Part shown: positions 35,979-47,553 of the stretch, piece by piece
How positions within the stretch are numbered: the stretch's first letter is position 1
Layout: every line of letters starts with the position of its first letter
Position numbers and translations under genes: made by a program
Origin: Mercurialis annua
Lineage: Eukaryota; Streptophyta; Magnoliopsida; Malpighiales; Euphorbiaceae
Assembly: GCF_937616625.2 (NCBI RefSeq)
Contig: NC_065571.1
Location: 15,316,501 to 15,380,500 of the forward strand
Length of the DNA: 64,000 nt
Direction of reading: 5' to 3'
Notes under the pieces: model-generated
What the model saw: the letters and a program-made list of their open reading frames with translations, nothing else
Told to the model about the DNA's origin: nothing
Database searches by the model: none

Positions 35979-36205
35979 AGGAGAAATACTTGCATGAATC
36001 TAGTTCGTCACGTAAGATTATGAACCATTAATTTATCGTGTGACACGTGCCAACAATAAATGTACTAACCAATCAATAAATATTACATTAATTGTTAGTA
36101 TTTTAATGTGAATTAATGTGATATTTATTGCTTGGTTAGTACATTTATTGTGGCCACGTGTCACACGATAAATAAATGGTTCATAATTTTACGTGGTAAA
36201 CTAGG
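35979..36205. mobile_element. MITE, left arm and most of right arm (split by copia)
   Basis: A hairpin-type element centred near 36105. Left arm words cgtgtgacacgtgcc, aataaatgtactaaccaa and aataaatatt recur inverted at 36120-36170 with few mismatches. The outer end of the right arm was displaced by the copia insertion to 41260-41279. Joined, the element is about 247 bp, with tips aggagaaat/atttctcct and a direct repeat caact outside both ends (35974-35978 and 41280-41284). Confidence 0.85.
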
Positions 36206-36430
36206 TGACAAAAGATGTGTTTGGAGGAAAAATGAATCTCAGCTTTATTGATTGAGCAAATATGCTTATTTATACAACAAGAAATATAACTGCTTCTACA
36301 AACAGATTTACAGCTCAGCACTAACTACCTTCTATACACGCATAAAATACAAGCTAACTAACTAACTGATTTAGCTAATTAAATAATAACAGCTGGCAGG
36401 AGGAGGATTGATGATGTAATCATTCTGTTA
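36206..36430 (-). repeat. 3' LTR of the copia element
   Basis: 225 bp. On the minus strand it begins taacagaatg and ends cttttgtca. It contains a TATA-like gtataaataagc (about 36265-36275) and an aataaag word near 36246 that could serve polyadenylation. It starts TA rather than the usual TG. It differs from the 5' LTR at one position near 36278 (plus strand c versus a). Confidence 0.95.
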
Positions 36431-36443
36431 GCCCCCCTCAAGG
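36431..36443 (-). other. Polypurine tract
   Basis: On the minus strand, cttgaggggggc lies directly before the 3' LTR, the expected place and composition for the plus-strand primer. Confidence 0.8.
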
Positions 36444-36998
36444 TGGAGTATACAAGTTTTGTATACCCAACTTGATTACAGAATATTGGAAAAGAGCTGG
36501 ATGGAGTGGCTTGGTGAAACAGTCTGCCAGCTGGTTGCTTGAAGTAACTGGAAATAAACGTATTAATTGTTCTTGAATCTTTTGACGAACCAAGTGACAA
36601 TCGATCTCTATGTGCTTCGTGCGTTCATGGAAGACTGGATTTTCTGCTATTTTGATGGCAGAAAGATTGTCACAGTAGACATGAGCTGTGGAAACTGGAA
36701 CTTGCAAATCTTGAAGTAGATACTTTAACCACTGAAGTTCACAAGTTACTGAAGCTAAAGCGCGATATTCTGCCTCTGAAGAAGATCTAGAAACCGTAGG
36801 CTGTTTTTTAGACTTCCAAGAAATGAGGGATGTGCCAATAAACACACAGAAGCCCGTAATTGATATTCTTGTGTCAGGGAAGGAGGCCCAATCAGAATCT
36901 GAGAAGGCTTTAAGCTGCAGATTATTTGTTGAGGAGAAATGTAAGCCTTGACCTGGAGTGCCTTTTAAGTAACGAAGTACTCTATGTGCTGCAGTCAT
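36438..36998 (-). pseudogene. RNase H domain of the copia polyprotein
   Basis: A 186-residue frame with copia RNase H marks: FSDSDWAS near the start, SSSEAEYRAL in the middle, YCDNLSAI, and KHIEIDCHLVRQKI near the end. It is out of frame with the reverse transcriptase upstream; the break lies near 37060, in a stretch where the RT frame turns into an unrelated short tail. The domain itself is intact to the natural stop just before the polypurine tract. Confidence 0.9.
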
Positions 36999-38989
36999 AT
37001 GATCTGAAGTTGGGCAGTCCAGGAACTGAGAAAGTTGCTGGACTGCAAAAGAAATGTCAGGCCTCGTTGTTTTAAGTATAGTAGCTTACCAACAAGCTTT
37101 CTATACTCAGTTATATCTTCTAGTAAGTTGTCTGCAGATTTTGTAAGTTTAGAAGAAGGGTTCATTGGAGTACTAGATGGCTTGGCACCTAAGAAATTTG
37201 TCTCTTTAAGTAAATCCAGTGTATATTGGCGTTGGCATAGGTTTATTCCTGATTTAGAGCGAGCAATCTCTAAACCAAGAAAAAATTTCAGCTGACCCAA
37301 GTCTTTTATTTTGAACCTTTCATCTAAGAACTGCTTGACCAAAGCAATATCTGATAAACTTGTGCCTGCTAAGATAACGTCATCAACGTAAACTAGAAGG
37401 ACTGTGATATCTTGACCATTGTGTTTGATGAACATAGAAGAATCAGAATTAGCATTCTTGAATCCTTGGCTGAGAAGTGCTGATGTTAACTTTGCATTCC
37501 ATTGACGACTTGCTTGCTTCAACCCATATAAACTTTTCTTGAGTCTGCATACTAGCTTAGAATTGCTTGCATCAAACCCTGGTGGAGGAGTCATGTAGAC
37601 TTCCTCTGTTAACTCTCCATGAAGAAAAGCGTTATTTATGTCCAACTGGTGAAGAAACCAGTTCTGGGAAGCTGCAACTGTGAGCAGTGCACGTATTGTT
37701 GTCATTTTAACAACGGGGGAGAATGTATCTAGGTAGTCAATTCCAGATTTTTGAGTGTAGCCCTTAGCTACCAGACGTGCCTTGTATCTTTCTATGCTCC
37801 CATCAGAGTTGTGTTTTATTTTGAAAACCCATTTACACCCAATTGCTCTTTTATTTTCTGGTAAATGAGTAAGTTCCCATGTGTTATTATTCTGTAATGC
37901 TGATATTTCAGCAGACATGGCTTTTTGCCAACATTCATGCTGAATTGCTTCACTATAAGATGTAGGTTCTTTGGTTGCTGAAAGTGCTAATGAATAGCTT
38001 TTGTGTTTTGGGGTTAGGTGGTGATAAGAAATCACTTTTGATAGCAGGTGAGGTGAAGTGTGCTGTCTAGTGGAATTTGATAGAATGTAGTCTTTTAGAT
38101 GAGAAGGTGTTTTAGTTGGTCTGGTGGAATGTCTTTGGGGTTGAATGGGTGGAATTATAGGTGGGGCATTATGAATTGGAGACTGATGCAGAATAGATGG
38201 ACCTGAATGATTTATATCAATTGGTGTTCCTGCAGAATTGTTAGTTTCACAATCCAAATAACAAGTATTGTCAATGTTAGGTAAAACAATTGAAGAAAAA
38301 TCAGGCTGAATTGCAGAAGTTAAAGGAAAAATGGTTTCTGTAAACACAACATTTCTAGAAACAGACACTTTTTGTGTTAGAATGTCATATACTCTATATC
38401 CTTTGACATTAGATGGATAACCAATGAATATACATTTGTTGGCTCTAGGGTCAAGTTTATTCTTATGAGGACCTACTGTTGAAACAAAACATTGGCAACC
38501 AAAGACTTTAAGATTATCAAAAACTGGTTGAGATTTATATAAAACAAAGAAAGGACTGTTATTATCAATAATAGGGGAAGGTATTCTATTTATGAGATAG
38601 GCTGCATGTAAGATGCAATCTGTCCAAAATTTTAAAGGTAAAGAAGCTTGAATACGAAGGGAACGAGCCACATTTAGCAAGTGTTGGTGTTTCCTTTCAA
38701 CCACACTGTTTTGTTGTGGTGTATAAATGCATGAAATTTGGTGTATAATTCCTTTGGATGCATAAAAATCAACCATATCAAATTCTTTGCCATTATCTGA
38801 TCTTATGCATTTAATCTTATATGAGAACTGTGTTTGAATCAGGGTTACAAAATTGACAATTAAACTCCTGACTTCAGATTTACTTTTCATTGGATATATC
38901 CATACATATCTGCTCTTCTCATCCACAATTGTTAAGAAATAAAAGTGACCATACAAAGATGCTACAGGAAATGGGCCCCAAATGTCCAT
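36995..38989 (-). pseudogene. Integrase core and reverse transcriptase of the copia polyprotein
   Basis: A 664-residue frame. The integrase core occupies about residues 1-170, with the aspartate in IRSDNGKEF (D65) and glutamate in QQNSVVERK (E98). The spacing of 32 residues is slightly shorter than the usual 35. A copia GKR-like region follows (KCIFIGYPSNVKGYRVYD). The reverse transcriptase runs from about residue 370 (NNNTWELTHLP) and has the YVDD catalytic box near residue 530. A frame break separates it from the preceding protease/zinc-binding frame (near 39040) and another from RNase H. The start Met lies inside the integrase domain and is not a true start. Confidence 0.9.
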
Positions 38990-39017
38990 ATGTATTAGAT
39001 CAAAACAATTATTGACA

Positions 39018-39680
39018 TTAGTAGTACTTACTGGAAATGAAGGTTTTCTTTAGATGACAGACATCACATTCAAAGTCTTGGTTTGTGTCTATTCTATTAT
39101 CTAGTTGATACAATGCACGCATTCTAGGAAAAGAAGGGTGGCCAAATCTGTAGTGCCACAAATTTTGAGAAGAAACTTTACAAGAATTAACAAACATATT
39201 ATTTGAACATGAAACAGATGCATCAGAATGCACTAATTGATATAAACCATTGCGAAGTTCATCTATACCAATCGTCTTCCAATTGATAATGTCCTGGATA
39301 AAACATGTTTTAGAATAAACCATTAAGCAACATTTATTATTTTTCAGCAATTGACTAGCAGATATCAAGTTGAAACTAAATTTGGGAACAAACAGTGCAT
39401 TGTGCAGTGTTAAATTTGGTGAAAGACACACATCACCAATGTGTGTTACTTGAACCTTTTGTGAATTAGGTAGTCTTATAAACACATGAGATACTAGTTT
39501 TGGATTAATCAATGAGTCAAGGGAACTGACTATGTGATCAGTTGCCCCTGTATCAATTATCCAAGATAATTTTGTAATCTTACTTTCTATTGAACTAGAA
39601 TTCAGAATAATACCTGTTTCTTCAATAGGATTGAAGTTTGCAGCAAGGGTATTAATCTGAGGTTGAGAATTCTGATTCTA
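39018..39680 (-). pseudogene. Protease and integrase zinc-binding region of the copia polyprotein
   Basis: The aspartic protease motif WIIDTGATDH is encoded near 39560-39535, in the same frame as the piece at 39018-39512. That piece ends with the HHCC-type zinc-binding region of integrase (HYRFGHPS, then CDVCHLKK). A TAG stop near 39677-39679 separates it from the Gln-rich end of the gag frame, and a one-base break near 39040 separates it from the integrase core. The stop looks like a CAG to TAG change, a C to T transition. Confidence 0.85.
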
Positions 39681-40110
39681 AGCATAAGCCTGGTTCTGAG
39701 CATAGGTCTGATTTTGAGCATAGGTCTGAGCATGACTCTGAGCATGAGCATGACTCTGAGCATAACTTTGAGCAGGATTCTGAGTGTGAATCAAGCTTAT
39801 GAGTTGATTGTATTGTTCCTTTGTGAGAATCATGGGTGAATTGTCATCTTCACCATTGACATGAGGATCATTGTTATTATGAGATTCATCTATCTCAAGT
39901 TGGTTCACTGTTCCATTGAAGTTTCTGACTGGTGGTTTATAACCAGGAGGGTATCCATGCTTCTTGAAGCATTTTTCCACTGGATGGCCATACCCTCCAC
40001 AGTAAGTACAAGTTGGTTTCTTGTTGTTACTATATCTCCTTGATCCATTGGTATTGTACTGATTATAACCAGTGTTAGGCTTAAATTTGAACTAGATGCA
40101 GATTGAGTCT
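39678..40110 (-). pseudogene. Gag zinc knuckle and Gln/Ala-rich tail of the copia element
   Basis: A CCHC knuckle (CTYCGGYGHPVEKC) is encoded near 40012-39970, followed by KKHGYPPGYKP, which often follows the knuckle in copia gag. A tail of AQSHAQ/AQNQ repeats (about 39760-39680) comes from an imperfect 12-24-bp tandem repeat. It is out of frame with the main gag frame; the break lies near 40080-40100. Confidence 0.85.
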
Positions 40111-40171
40111 GCATGTAGTTTTGACCATTAAAGTTTCCTTTTCCAGCATACAAGATGTTGGATTCAATCAT

Positions 40172-40876
40172 CTGTGGCTGAGCAGAGACATTTTCACCAT
40201 TTTCTCATTCATGTTGGATCACAAGTGCAAATACACGATTAATAGAGGGTAGAGGCTCCATTAACAAAATCTGTGACTTAACCACAGAGAATTTGTCATT
40301 AAGACCTTTAAGAAATCTTATCACAAAATCCTGATCATGATATTTCTTCACAGTTTCAACAAGTCCACAATCACAAGTTGAATGACAATTACAAGTAGGA
40401 ATTGGCCTTAGATTGCTCAACTCATCCCAAACAGTCCTCAAATGAGTGAAATAATCAACGACAGATGAATTACCTTGTTTTAAAGAATAAATCTCATTCT
40501 GAAGATCAGAGATCCTTACTGCATCTCCTTGAGAAAACCTTTCATGCAAATCTTCCCATAGATCTTTAGCAAAATCTATCCAAATCACACTCTGAGCTAT
40601 AGAGGGTGATAACGATCTCATCAGCCATGAGAGCACTAAAGTATTGCAACGTTCCCAGACATCATATCCAAGATCATTCTTTCCAGGTACTGTGATGCTG
40701 CCATCAACAAACTTGATTTTGTTCTTCGAAATAAGTGCCATACGCATGGATCGTGACCATGAATGAAAATTGTTTCCAGTTAACAGTGAAGTAGTAAGAA
40801 CTAATGAAGGATTTTCATTAGGATGCAGATAATATGGACTGGAAGGTAAATCTTCTGACCTTGCAGTATTCGCCAT
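40172..40876 (-). pseudogene. Gag of the copia element
   Basis: A 223-residue frame from 40876 to 40205 begins MANTARSEDL and contains SPYYLHPNENPSLVLTT, NNFHSWSRSMRMAL and DLWEDLHERFSQGD. These are the N-terminal blocks of copia capsid proteins (Retrotran_gag type). It ends at a TGA at 40205-40207. The same frame reads on to about 40100, so the TGA is an internal nonsense codon, consistent with CGA to TGA. Start chosen because it is the first Met after the primer binding site and leader. Confidence 0.9.
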
Positions 40877-41017
40877 TGAAATAGCTACTTAATGAGTTTA
40901 AAGAGAGTAAGAAACTCCAAGAAAATAGAGAGAAAATTGTTGTTTGGCTACTAAGAAAGTGAACGAGAAAATGAGAGGTTATTCAGAGTAAAAGAAAAAG
41001 AAAATGAGCAGCTAATT

Positions 41018-41029
41018 GCTCTGATACCA
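41018..41029 (-). other. Primer binding site (initiator tRNA-Met)
   Basis: On the minus strand, an exact tggtatcagagc directly abuts the 5' LTR. Standard for plant copia elements. Confidence 0.95.
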
Positions 41030-41254
41030 TGACAAAAGATGTGTTTGGAGGAAAAATGAATCTCAGCTTTATTGATTGAGCAAATATGCTTATTTATACA
41101 AAAAGAAATATAACTGCTTCTACAAACAGATTTACAGCTCAGCACTAACTACCTTCTATACACGCATAAAATACAAGCTAACTAACTAACTGATTTAGCT
41201 AATTAAATAATAACAGCTGGCAGGAGGAGGATTGATGATGTAATCATTCTGTTA
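41030..41254 (-). repeat. 5' LTR of the copia element
   Basis: 225 bp, 224 identical to the 3' LTR. It holds the promoter (TATA-like gtataaataagc) that would drive the element. Confidence 0.95.
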
Positions 41255-41259
41255 CTAGG

Positions 41260-41279
41260 TTCACCTAAGAATTTCTCCT
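41260..41279. mobile_element. MITE, tip of the right arm
   Basis: The last 20 bp of the MITE at 35979-36205, moved away by the copia insertion. Its reverse complement (aggagaaattcttaggtgaa) matches the left tip, and caact follows it as the right target duplication. Confidence 0.85.
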
Positions 41280-41789
41280 CAACTAGTTATCTACATTTAC
41301 AAGTTGGCACTAATAGGTTTAGATGTCGTGTTAAGTGTTAATTCATTGATATGAATAATAGTATAATACATATACAAACGGGTTTTGCACAGTGGATTCG
41401 AGGAAAACTCCTCCCTCAAAATTCGACAAAAAAAACAAAGTCTTTTCACATATACGGGACTTCTAGATCACGCTTTCTTTGTCTCCGAAGAAAACTACCC
41501 ATTCGGGTTATTTTCTTTTGATTCGTTAGTTATGATAATCGTTAAATGTGTTTGATTTACGGACCATTTAAGAATTTTTTTTGTGTTGCTATGGACTTCG
41601 AGTTCAAGATCTTGATTATTCGTTTACTATCATGCCATTATATTGCTTTTAATTACTTTTCTTGTTTTGTTTTATTTAGTTATTGATCAGGGTAGGTTTA
41701 ATTTGTTCATATTTTACTGACCAAATTTCTATATGACGAGCAATTAGCTATTGATTAGGCTAGGTTAACTACTAGAAATCATGGTTTTT

Positions 41790-42200
41790 GCAACGGAAAT
41801 TTGCGACGGCTTAAATATCCGTCGCAAATTTCCTATTTTAACGACGGAATCTGCGACGGATACGCTTTCCGTTGCTGTTTTCCTGGGAATTGATGGTGGG
41901 AATGCTCCCGCCAGATTTGCGACGGACAGTCCGTCGCAAATCCGTCACCTTCCTGGCGGGACCATTCCCGCCTTTTGTTTTGCCAAAAAAATTAGCGACG
42001 GACATAAATATCTGTCGCTAATTTTATTTGTTGAATGAAACGAGTCGTTTCATTCAACAGATTTGCGACGGAAAAAGTTAGCCGTCGCAAAATTTGCGAC
42101 GGACGGTAGTGGCCGTCGCAAATTGTGCTTCAATGAAACGAACCGTTTCATTAAAGCACAATTTGCGACGGACGCTATAGTCCGTCGCAAATTTTGCAGC
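41790..42200. repeat. Left subterminal repeat array of the CACTA element
   Basis: Words tttgcgacgg and ccgtcgcaaa alternate as about six inverted pairs, each pair enclosing 5-60 bp (for example tttgcgacggacagtccgtc). A larger palindrome with gaatgaaacgagtcgtttcattc lies between pairs. In studied CACTA elements such subterminal motifs bind the element-encoded TNPA-type protein. Open frames here follow the repeats. Confidence 0.9.
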
Positions 42201-43252
42201 CCTAACAAAACGCGCCCAGTTCTTCTTCTTCAGCCGTTTCTCACACTTTTCTAAAAATTGAAAACTGCCTCCCTCTCCACCAAGCCGTCCGTCGTCTGTC
42301 CGTTCCCTCCTCGCCATCACGCCGCCGTAGGTCCGTTCCCTCCTCGCCGCTTCATTCTCTCCGCCGTTTGCTGCTCGCCGCGCCTCCCTCGGATTTCTTC
42401 CATTTTCCGGCGGCATCCTCTCCTTTCTCCGGCGCCGTTTCTTCCCCTCCTCTCCGGCATCGACCTACTGATTATTTCTTGAGGTAAGTTTTTTTTTTAT
42501 TAAATCAGTTAATTTATATAGATTAATTAATTAATTTAGGTTTAATTAGGTTAATTTATATTTAATTTGATTATGTTTGTTTAAATTAGGTTAGTTTAGA
42601 TTAAATTATAATATATTTTATATTTAATTTTCTGTTTTTATATTATTTAATAATTAATTAATTTTTATGTTTTTAAATTATTTTATAATTAGATTAATTT
42701 AATGCAAATTATGTTAAATTCATTTTTAGTATTATTACACTATTAAGTTAATTATTATATTAAAATTTAAGAAAATTAGGTTAAAAAATGTTTAAGTTAA
42801 TTATTATATTAATTATAGGTTATTTTAGTTTAAGGGTTAATTTTGTGTTTTAGGTTAATATGGTTTTATTTTACGTTTTAAAAATTATATTAGAATTAAG
42901 TTGAATTGTTATAATAAAATATATTAATTTTAATAAAATTCTATGGTTTTTTTAAAAAGTTGTTTAATATTTGTTAGGTTAAATTAGATTAAAAAATTGT
43001 TAGCTAGATATTTCTAGGTTTAATTGTTTAATTAGTTTAATAAAGCTGCGTGTTAATATTTTTATTGTTATTGGTTGATTAAATTAGATTAATTTAATGA
43101 TTATATTATAAGTTTTTTAATTGTTAACAATTTGTTAGTTTGTTGTTTAATTTAATTAGTTAATTGGATTAGATAATAATTTAAGCTAATCAATACTATT
43201 TCAATTATTTGCGATAAACTTGGTGGTTTTGTGTATTGTTATTTGCTTGCAG
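42200..43252 (+). promoter_or_regulatory. Leader exon and long AT-rich first intron of the CACTA genes
   Basis: A pyrimidine- and CpG-rich stretch (42230-42481) resembles a 5' untranslated exon. It ends at a strong donor (cttgag/gtaagtttttt) at 42482-42483. A very AT-rich stretch with no open frame runs to the acceptor ttgcttgcag at 43252. This is an inferred transcript structure. Confidence 0.5.
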
Positions 43253-43323
43253 GACTTCCCTGAAAAATGGGTGATGCTCATTTTTAGGGGAAGTGTTGCC
43301 GATTTTTAATTAGAATTTGTTTT
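43253..43323 (+). repeat. Repeat shared with 48939-49010, copy 1
   Basis: Directly after a tgcttgcag acceptor comes a block containing ccctgaaaaatgggtg, then gaagtgttgccga with aatttg-like ends. The same block follows another ttgcag acceptor at 48938. See the second copy. Confidence 0.85.
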
Positions 43324-43594
43324 TATTAATACGTATTTTTTATAGCCCTTGATAGCCCGCGCACCGTGGTTCCGATTGATCCAGACGTTTCACCTTCTCT
43401 TTGCGGTTCTGCCCTTCAACAAGTAGGTTTTATCGCTCAATTAATTTGATTTATTTTAGTTGGAATAGATTTTATTTACGATAATCAACCTAAATAAACC
43501 TCGATTTTATTCCCACCGAATAAAATCGTAAACCTAGCCGTAGAGTTCCCGTCCCGTGTGTTCAAGAGATTGAACGACACGGGTTTGTACAGTT

Positions 43595-43867
43595 CGCGAA
43601 ACTTGTGCTTCCGTAACTCGATCACGAAAAACCATATATGTCTAGTAGCGGTAGAAAAATATTCGGTTGTTTTCCAGCGTTTGTTCTCCGGGTGGATGTT
43701 TAGTATATGTTTTGTAACGCTTATTCCTCGAGGAATATATAATTAGCGTTACAACGCATATACTAAATATCGCACTAAAGGAGAACGACGCCGGAAGGCT
43801 GCCGAATATTTTTCTCCGTTGCTAGGCATATATCGTGGCCGAGTTACGGGGCGCCTATTTTGCGAAT
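43595..43867. repeat. Long imperfect hairpin in the transposase leader
   Basis: The sequence folds on itself around the palindrome attcctcgaggaat (43723-43736). Going outward, paired words are gtaacgct/agcgttac, agtatatg/catatact, tgttctcc/ggagaac, gaaaaatattcgg/ccgaatatttttc, and ccgtaactcg/cgagttacgg, up to gttcgcgaa/ttttgcgaat. The arms are about 130 nt each with scattered mismatches and a few-base gap near 43630. It lies upstream of the transposase start, outside the coding region. Confidence 0.85.
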
Positions 43868-43957
43868 GGGATAGGGCCCTACCTTTTCAGCAGTCAATTA
43901 CATTGACTTTGCTTATCTCGAGTGAAAACCCCACCTCTAATTATCCGCGCTACAGAA

Positions 43958-46900
43958 ATGGAGACAGACCGCAGTTGGATGTACAGGAGCCACACAAACG
44001 GGCTGCTAACCACAGGGTATAAGGAGCATGTGAAGGAGTTTGTCCGTTTGCATTACGGCAACCGGCTTGTATGAGCGGGGTACAGATAAAATGCCCCTGC
44101 CCTAAGAGAGGTTGTCGAAATACAAGCTATCGGGATGTCGATGAGGTGGAATTCCATCTATTGAAGAATGGGTTCGTGAAAGGTTACCAAGTATGGGTTT
44201 TTCATGGCGAGGGGAGCGTTTTGAACCCCCCTCCCCTTGCACAGTTACCAGAGCAGGATGTTGAGTTCGACTATGAAGATGAGGGGCCAGGTAAGTTCAG
44301 TTCCACTCAAAGAATGATTCTTGATGCGGCCGGTCCAGAAATAACGTTTCCTGAAGATGAGCTCCCGAATGCTGAAAATTTTATGATATGATGCGTGCGG
44401 CTGAAGAAGACATATGGCCTGGGAATAGCAGACACTCTCCATTTTCTGCATCTGCTAAAGTGATGGAGATCAAGTGTCGACATAAGGGTTCAGTAGCTTT
44501 AGTTGACGACGTATGCGGATTGATACAGGAGCTGCTCCCGGAGGACAACAAGATGCCAACGAATTTTGCTAAAATTAAGAAGCTGGTCAAAGGTTTGGGG
44601 TTGCCGGTTGAGGTTATTGACTGTTGTTTTTATAACTGTATGATTTATTGGGGGGAGGACGCGGATCTAACGCACTGCAAAGTTTGCAATTATGAGCGGT
44701 GGAAACCTGTGACCCACGGAAAATCCACAAAAAGAAAGGCTAACGTGCCATATAGTAAAATGTTCTATTTTCCAATAACTCCGAGGCTACAGAGGTTGTA
44801 CGCTTCGAAAGCCACTGCTCGGCATATGACGTGGCACGCAGACCACGAGATGGATGGTGATAAGATGTTCCACCCGTCCGACTCTCCGGCTTGGAAACGT
44901 TTTAGTGAACTGCATTCTGAGTTTGCCGATGAAGGGAGAAATATCAGATTAGGCTTATGCTCCGATGGGTTTCAGCCATTTACCAATTTTGGGCAGCAGT
45001 ATTCCTCGTGGCCGGTCATTTTGACGCCGTACAATCTCCCCCCAGGCATGTGCATGAAGGATGAGTTTATGTTTTTAACGGTTTTGGTACCGGGGCCTAG
45101 AAACCCAAAACACCTAATGGATATCTTCCTACAGCCGCTGATTGCAGAGTTGAACCAACTGTGGGAATGTGGAGTCCAGACATATGACGTTCATAAGCGT
45201 CAGAATTTTCAACTAAAAGCGGCTCTTATGTGGACAATAAATGACTTTCCCGCTTATTCTATGTTGTCTGGTTGGAGCACTGCTGGTAGAAAAGCATGCC
45301 CGTACTGCATGGAAAACACCGATGCATTCACACTGGATAAAAGCGGTAAACAATCGTGGTTTGATTGCCATCGCAGGTTTTTGCCTCCGAATCACCAATT
45401 CCGTCGAAATGTTACTGATTTCCGTAAGGGGAAACGAGAGGTCGGGAAAAGGTTTGCAGGGGTGAGAACTGGAGATGAACTGTTAGCAGAGATTGATCGA
45501 CTGGGGTTTAAGAAGGCATTTGAGCCTGGTGCGAAAGTTACTAATGCATTACTGTCAAAAGATCATGGGTGGAATAAAAAAAGTATCTTTTGGGATTTGC
45601 CTTATTGGAGAACGAATGTAATACGTCACAATCTCGATGTCATGCACATTGAGAAAAATGTCTTCGATAACATTTTTAATACCGTTCTCAATGTCCCCGG
45701 GAAAACAAAAGACCATGAAAAATCTCGTGAAGAGTTGAACGACATCTGTGATCGGCCAGGGTTAGCTAAAGATCCGGCAACTGGGAGATTTCCAAAGGCA
45801 ATGTATGCTTTGGATAGGGATTCAAAACGAGTTTTGCTTGAGTGGATTCAGAAAATAAAGTTTCCAGACGGGTACGCGTCAAACTTGTCTAGATGTGTTG
45901 ATCTAAAGGGGCTGAAAATGCATGGAAAGTCATGACTGCCATGTTTTTATGCAACGACTTCTGCCAATCGCTCTTCGGGAGCTACTTCCGAAAAACGTGT
46001 GGGAGCCTCTAACAGAGTTAAGTATCTTCTTCAGGGAGTTAACTTCCACGTCACTGTCACAGGAAGATCTAAACCGTATGGAAACTGAGATCCCAAAAAT
46101 CCTGTGTAAGTTGGGACGTATATTTCCACCCAGCTTTTTTGACTCTATGGAGCATCTTCCCGTGCATCTTCCGTATGAAGCTATGATGGCAGGACCGGTT
46201 CAGTATCGCTGGATGTATCCATTTGAAAGGTAATCAATTAGTCATGGTTTTTTCTCGAATCCATCTGTTCATATTACTAATATTAATATCCGGTTACAGA
46301 TATTTGAGGAAATTGAAAAAAAAGGTCACTAATAAAGGCAGGGTCGAAGGGAGCATTAGTAGTGGATATCTGCAAGAAGAAATCGCTAAATTTGCATCCT
46401 ATTATTTTGCTGAAGGTGATCCGATGTTACCCGTGCGTTTGGGAAGAAATGAAACTTGTGATATGGATATCGATGAAGATGCCGACAGACTGTGAATTTT
46501 TAAACCTAAGGGAAAGCCGTTGCGTGGTAGCGGCAGGAGATATCTTGAAGACGATGAGATCATCGCTGCTCGGACCTATGTTCTTCTGAATTGTTCCAAA
46601 ATCGAAGATTATCGAAGGTAAGCATTTAAATATAGTGTAATATTTCACATATTTGCTAGAATTTGATGTAGTTTGGGCCTTTTCCATTTAAAGGGTTTTT
46701 GTGGCCGGATTGCGCGAAAGGAACAGTGACATAAGTGAAACAGAAATTGAAAGAGTGCTTGAAAGTGATTTCGCCTCTTGGTTCGAACAATATGTACGTA
46801 TCTTATAACAATGAACTTTCATTTTTATAATAAGGTTTATAAATCTTACAAATTTCTAACTCCCCACAGGTGAAAGATCCAATTGTCTGTACTAATCCGT

Positions 46901-47553
46901 TTATTCTGAGTCTGGCAAAGGGACCGTGTAGAAAGGTCACCACATATAAGGGATACTATGTAAATGGCTTCAAATTTCTGACTCAGGAATATGGGCAGGA
47001 TCAACTTACAATGAATAGCGGTGTGTGCGTAAGGGGAACAGAATATGTTGAGGGTGAAAATGACTTTTATGGAGTGGTAACAGACATAATTGAGTTAGAG
47101 TATCCAGCTCTACCAATGAAGCAGACCGTCATTTTCAAATGCGAATGGTTCGACCCTACGGATACAGGCACGGACACTACCAATCGATACAACTTGGTAG
47201 ATGTTAATCACAGACGTAGGTACAATAAATACGAACCGTTCATTTTGGCAGAACAGGCTGACCAAGTTCACTACCTTCCATATCCAAGTAGAAAACGGGA
47301 CAAAGTAAATTGGTGGGCAGTTTGCAAAATTAAGGCACGATCAGAACTTGACATGCCCGATGCAATTATCCCGGCCTTTCAAGATGACATTGAAGAAAAT
47401 CCCCTTATAGTTGAAACGGACGACAATCCCACAAATTTAGCTGACCTGAATGAGGTGGCGGACGACGATGCGTTGCAAATCCCTCCTGCTGAAGATGAAG
47501 AAGAAGAATTTCCGCCATCCTCATCAGACGAAGATGAAGAACAACTTGACTGA
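43958..47553 (+). pseudogene. TNP2-type CACTA transposase gene, broken
   Basis: Exons inferred at 43958-46229, 46300-46617, 46694-46793 and 46870-47553, with clean GT-AG borders. Blocks in order: Transpos_assoc-like domain (METDRSWMYRSHT, later CPCPKRGCRN and FHLLKNGFVKGY), the TNP2/Transposase_21 core at 44388-45935 (HCKVCNYERWK, HMTWHADHEMDG, LDVMHIEKNVFDN), a DUF4218-like block at 45922-46470, and a DUF4216-like block in the last exon (FKCEWFD, with an acidic tail). It cannot be translated through as written. Frame breaks lie near 44065, 44378 (in a TTTT run) and 45927, and a TGA lies at 46493-46495. Splice sites and reading sense are otherwise preserved, so decay is recent or some breaks are sequence errors. 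Confidence 0.9.

Larger units (their letters stand above)
36206..41254 (-). mobile_element. Near-complete Ty1-copia retrotransposon
   Basis: A 5049-bp element with 225-bp LTRs and a 5-bp target duplication ctagg (36201-36205 and 41255-41259). It has a primer binding site, a G-rich polypurine tract and, on the minus strand, gag, zinc knuckle, protease, integrase, reverse transcriptase and RNase H in copia order. The LTRs differ at one base, so it inserted recently. Yet the coding region has two nonsense codons and three frame breaks, so it cannot make a full polyprotein as written. It sits inside the right arm of a MITE. Confidence 0.95.

Noticed and set aside
41781..42482. Overlapping open frames at the left end of the CACTA element
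   Set aside because: They follow the gcgacgg subterminal repeats and the pyrimidine-rich leader on both strands; none resembles a known protein.
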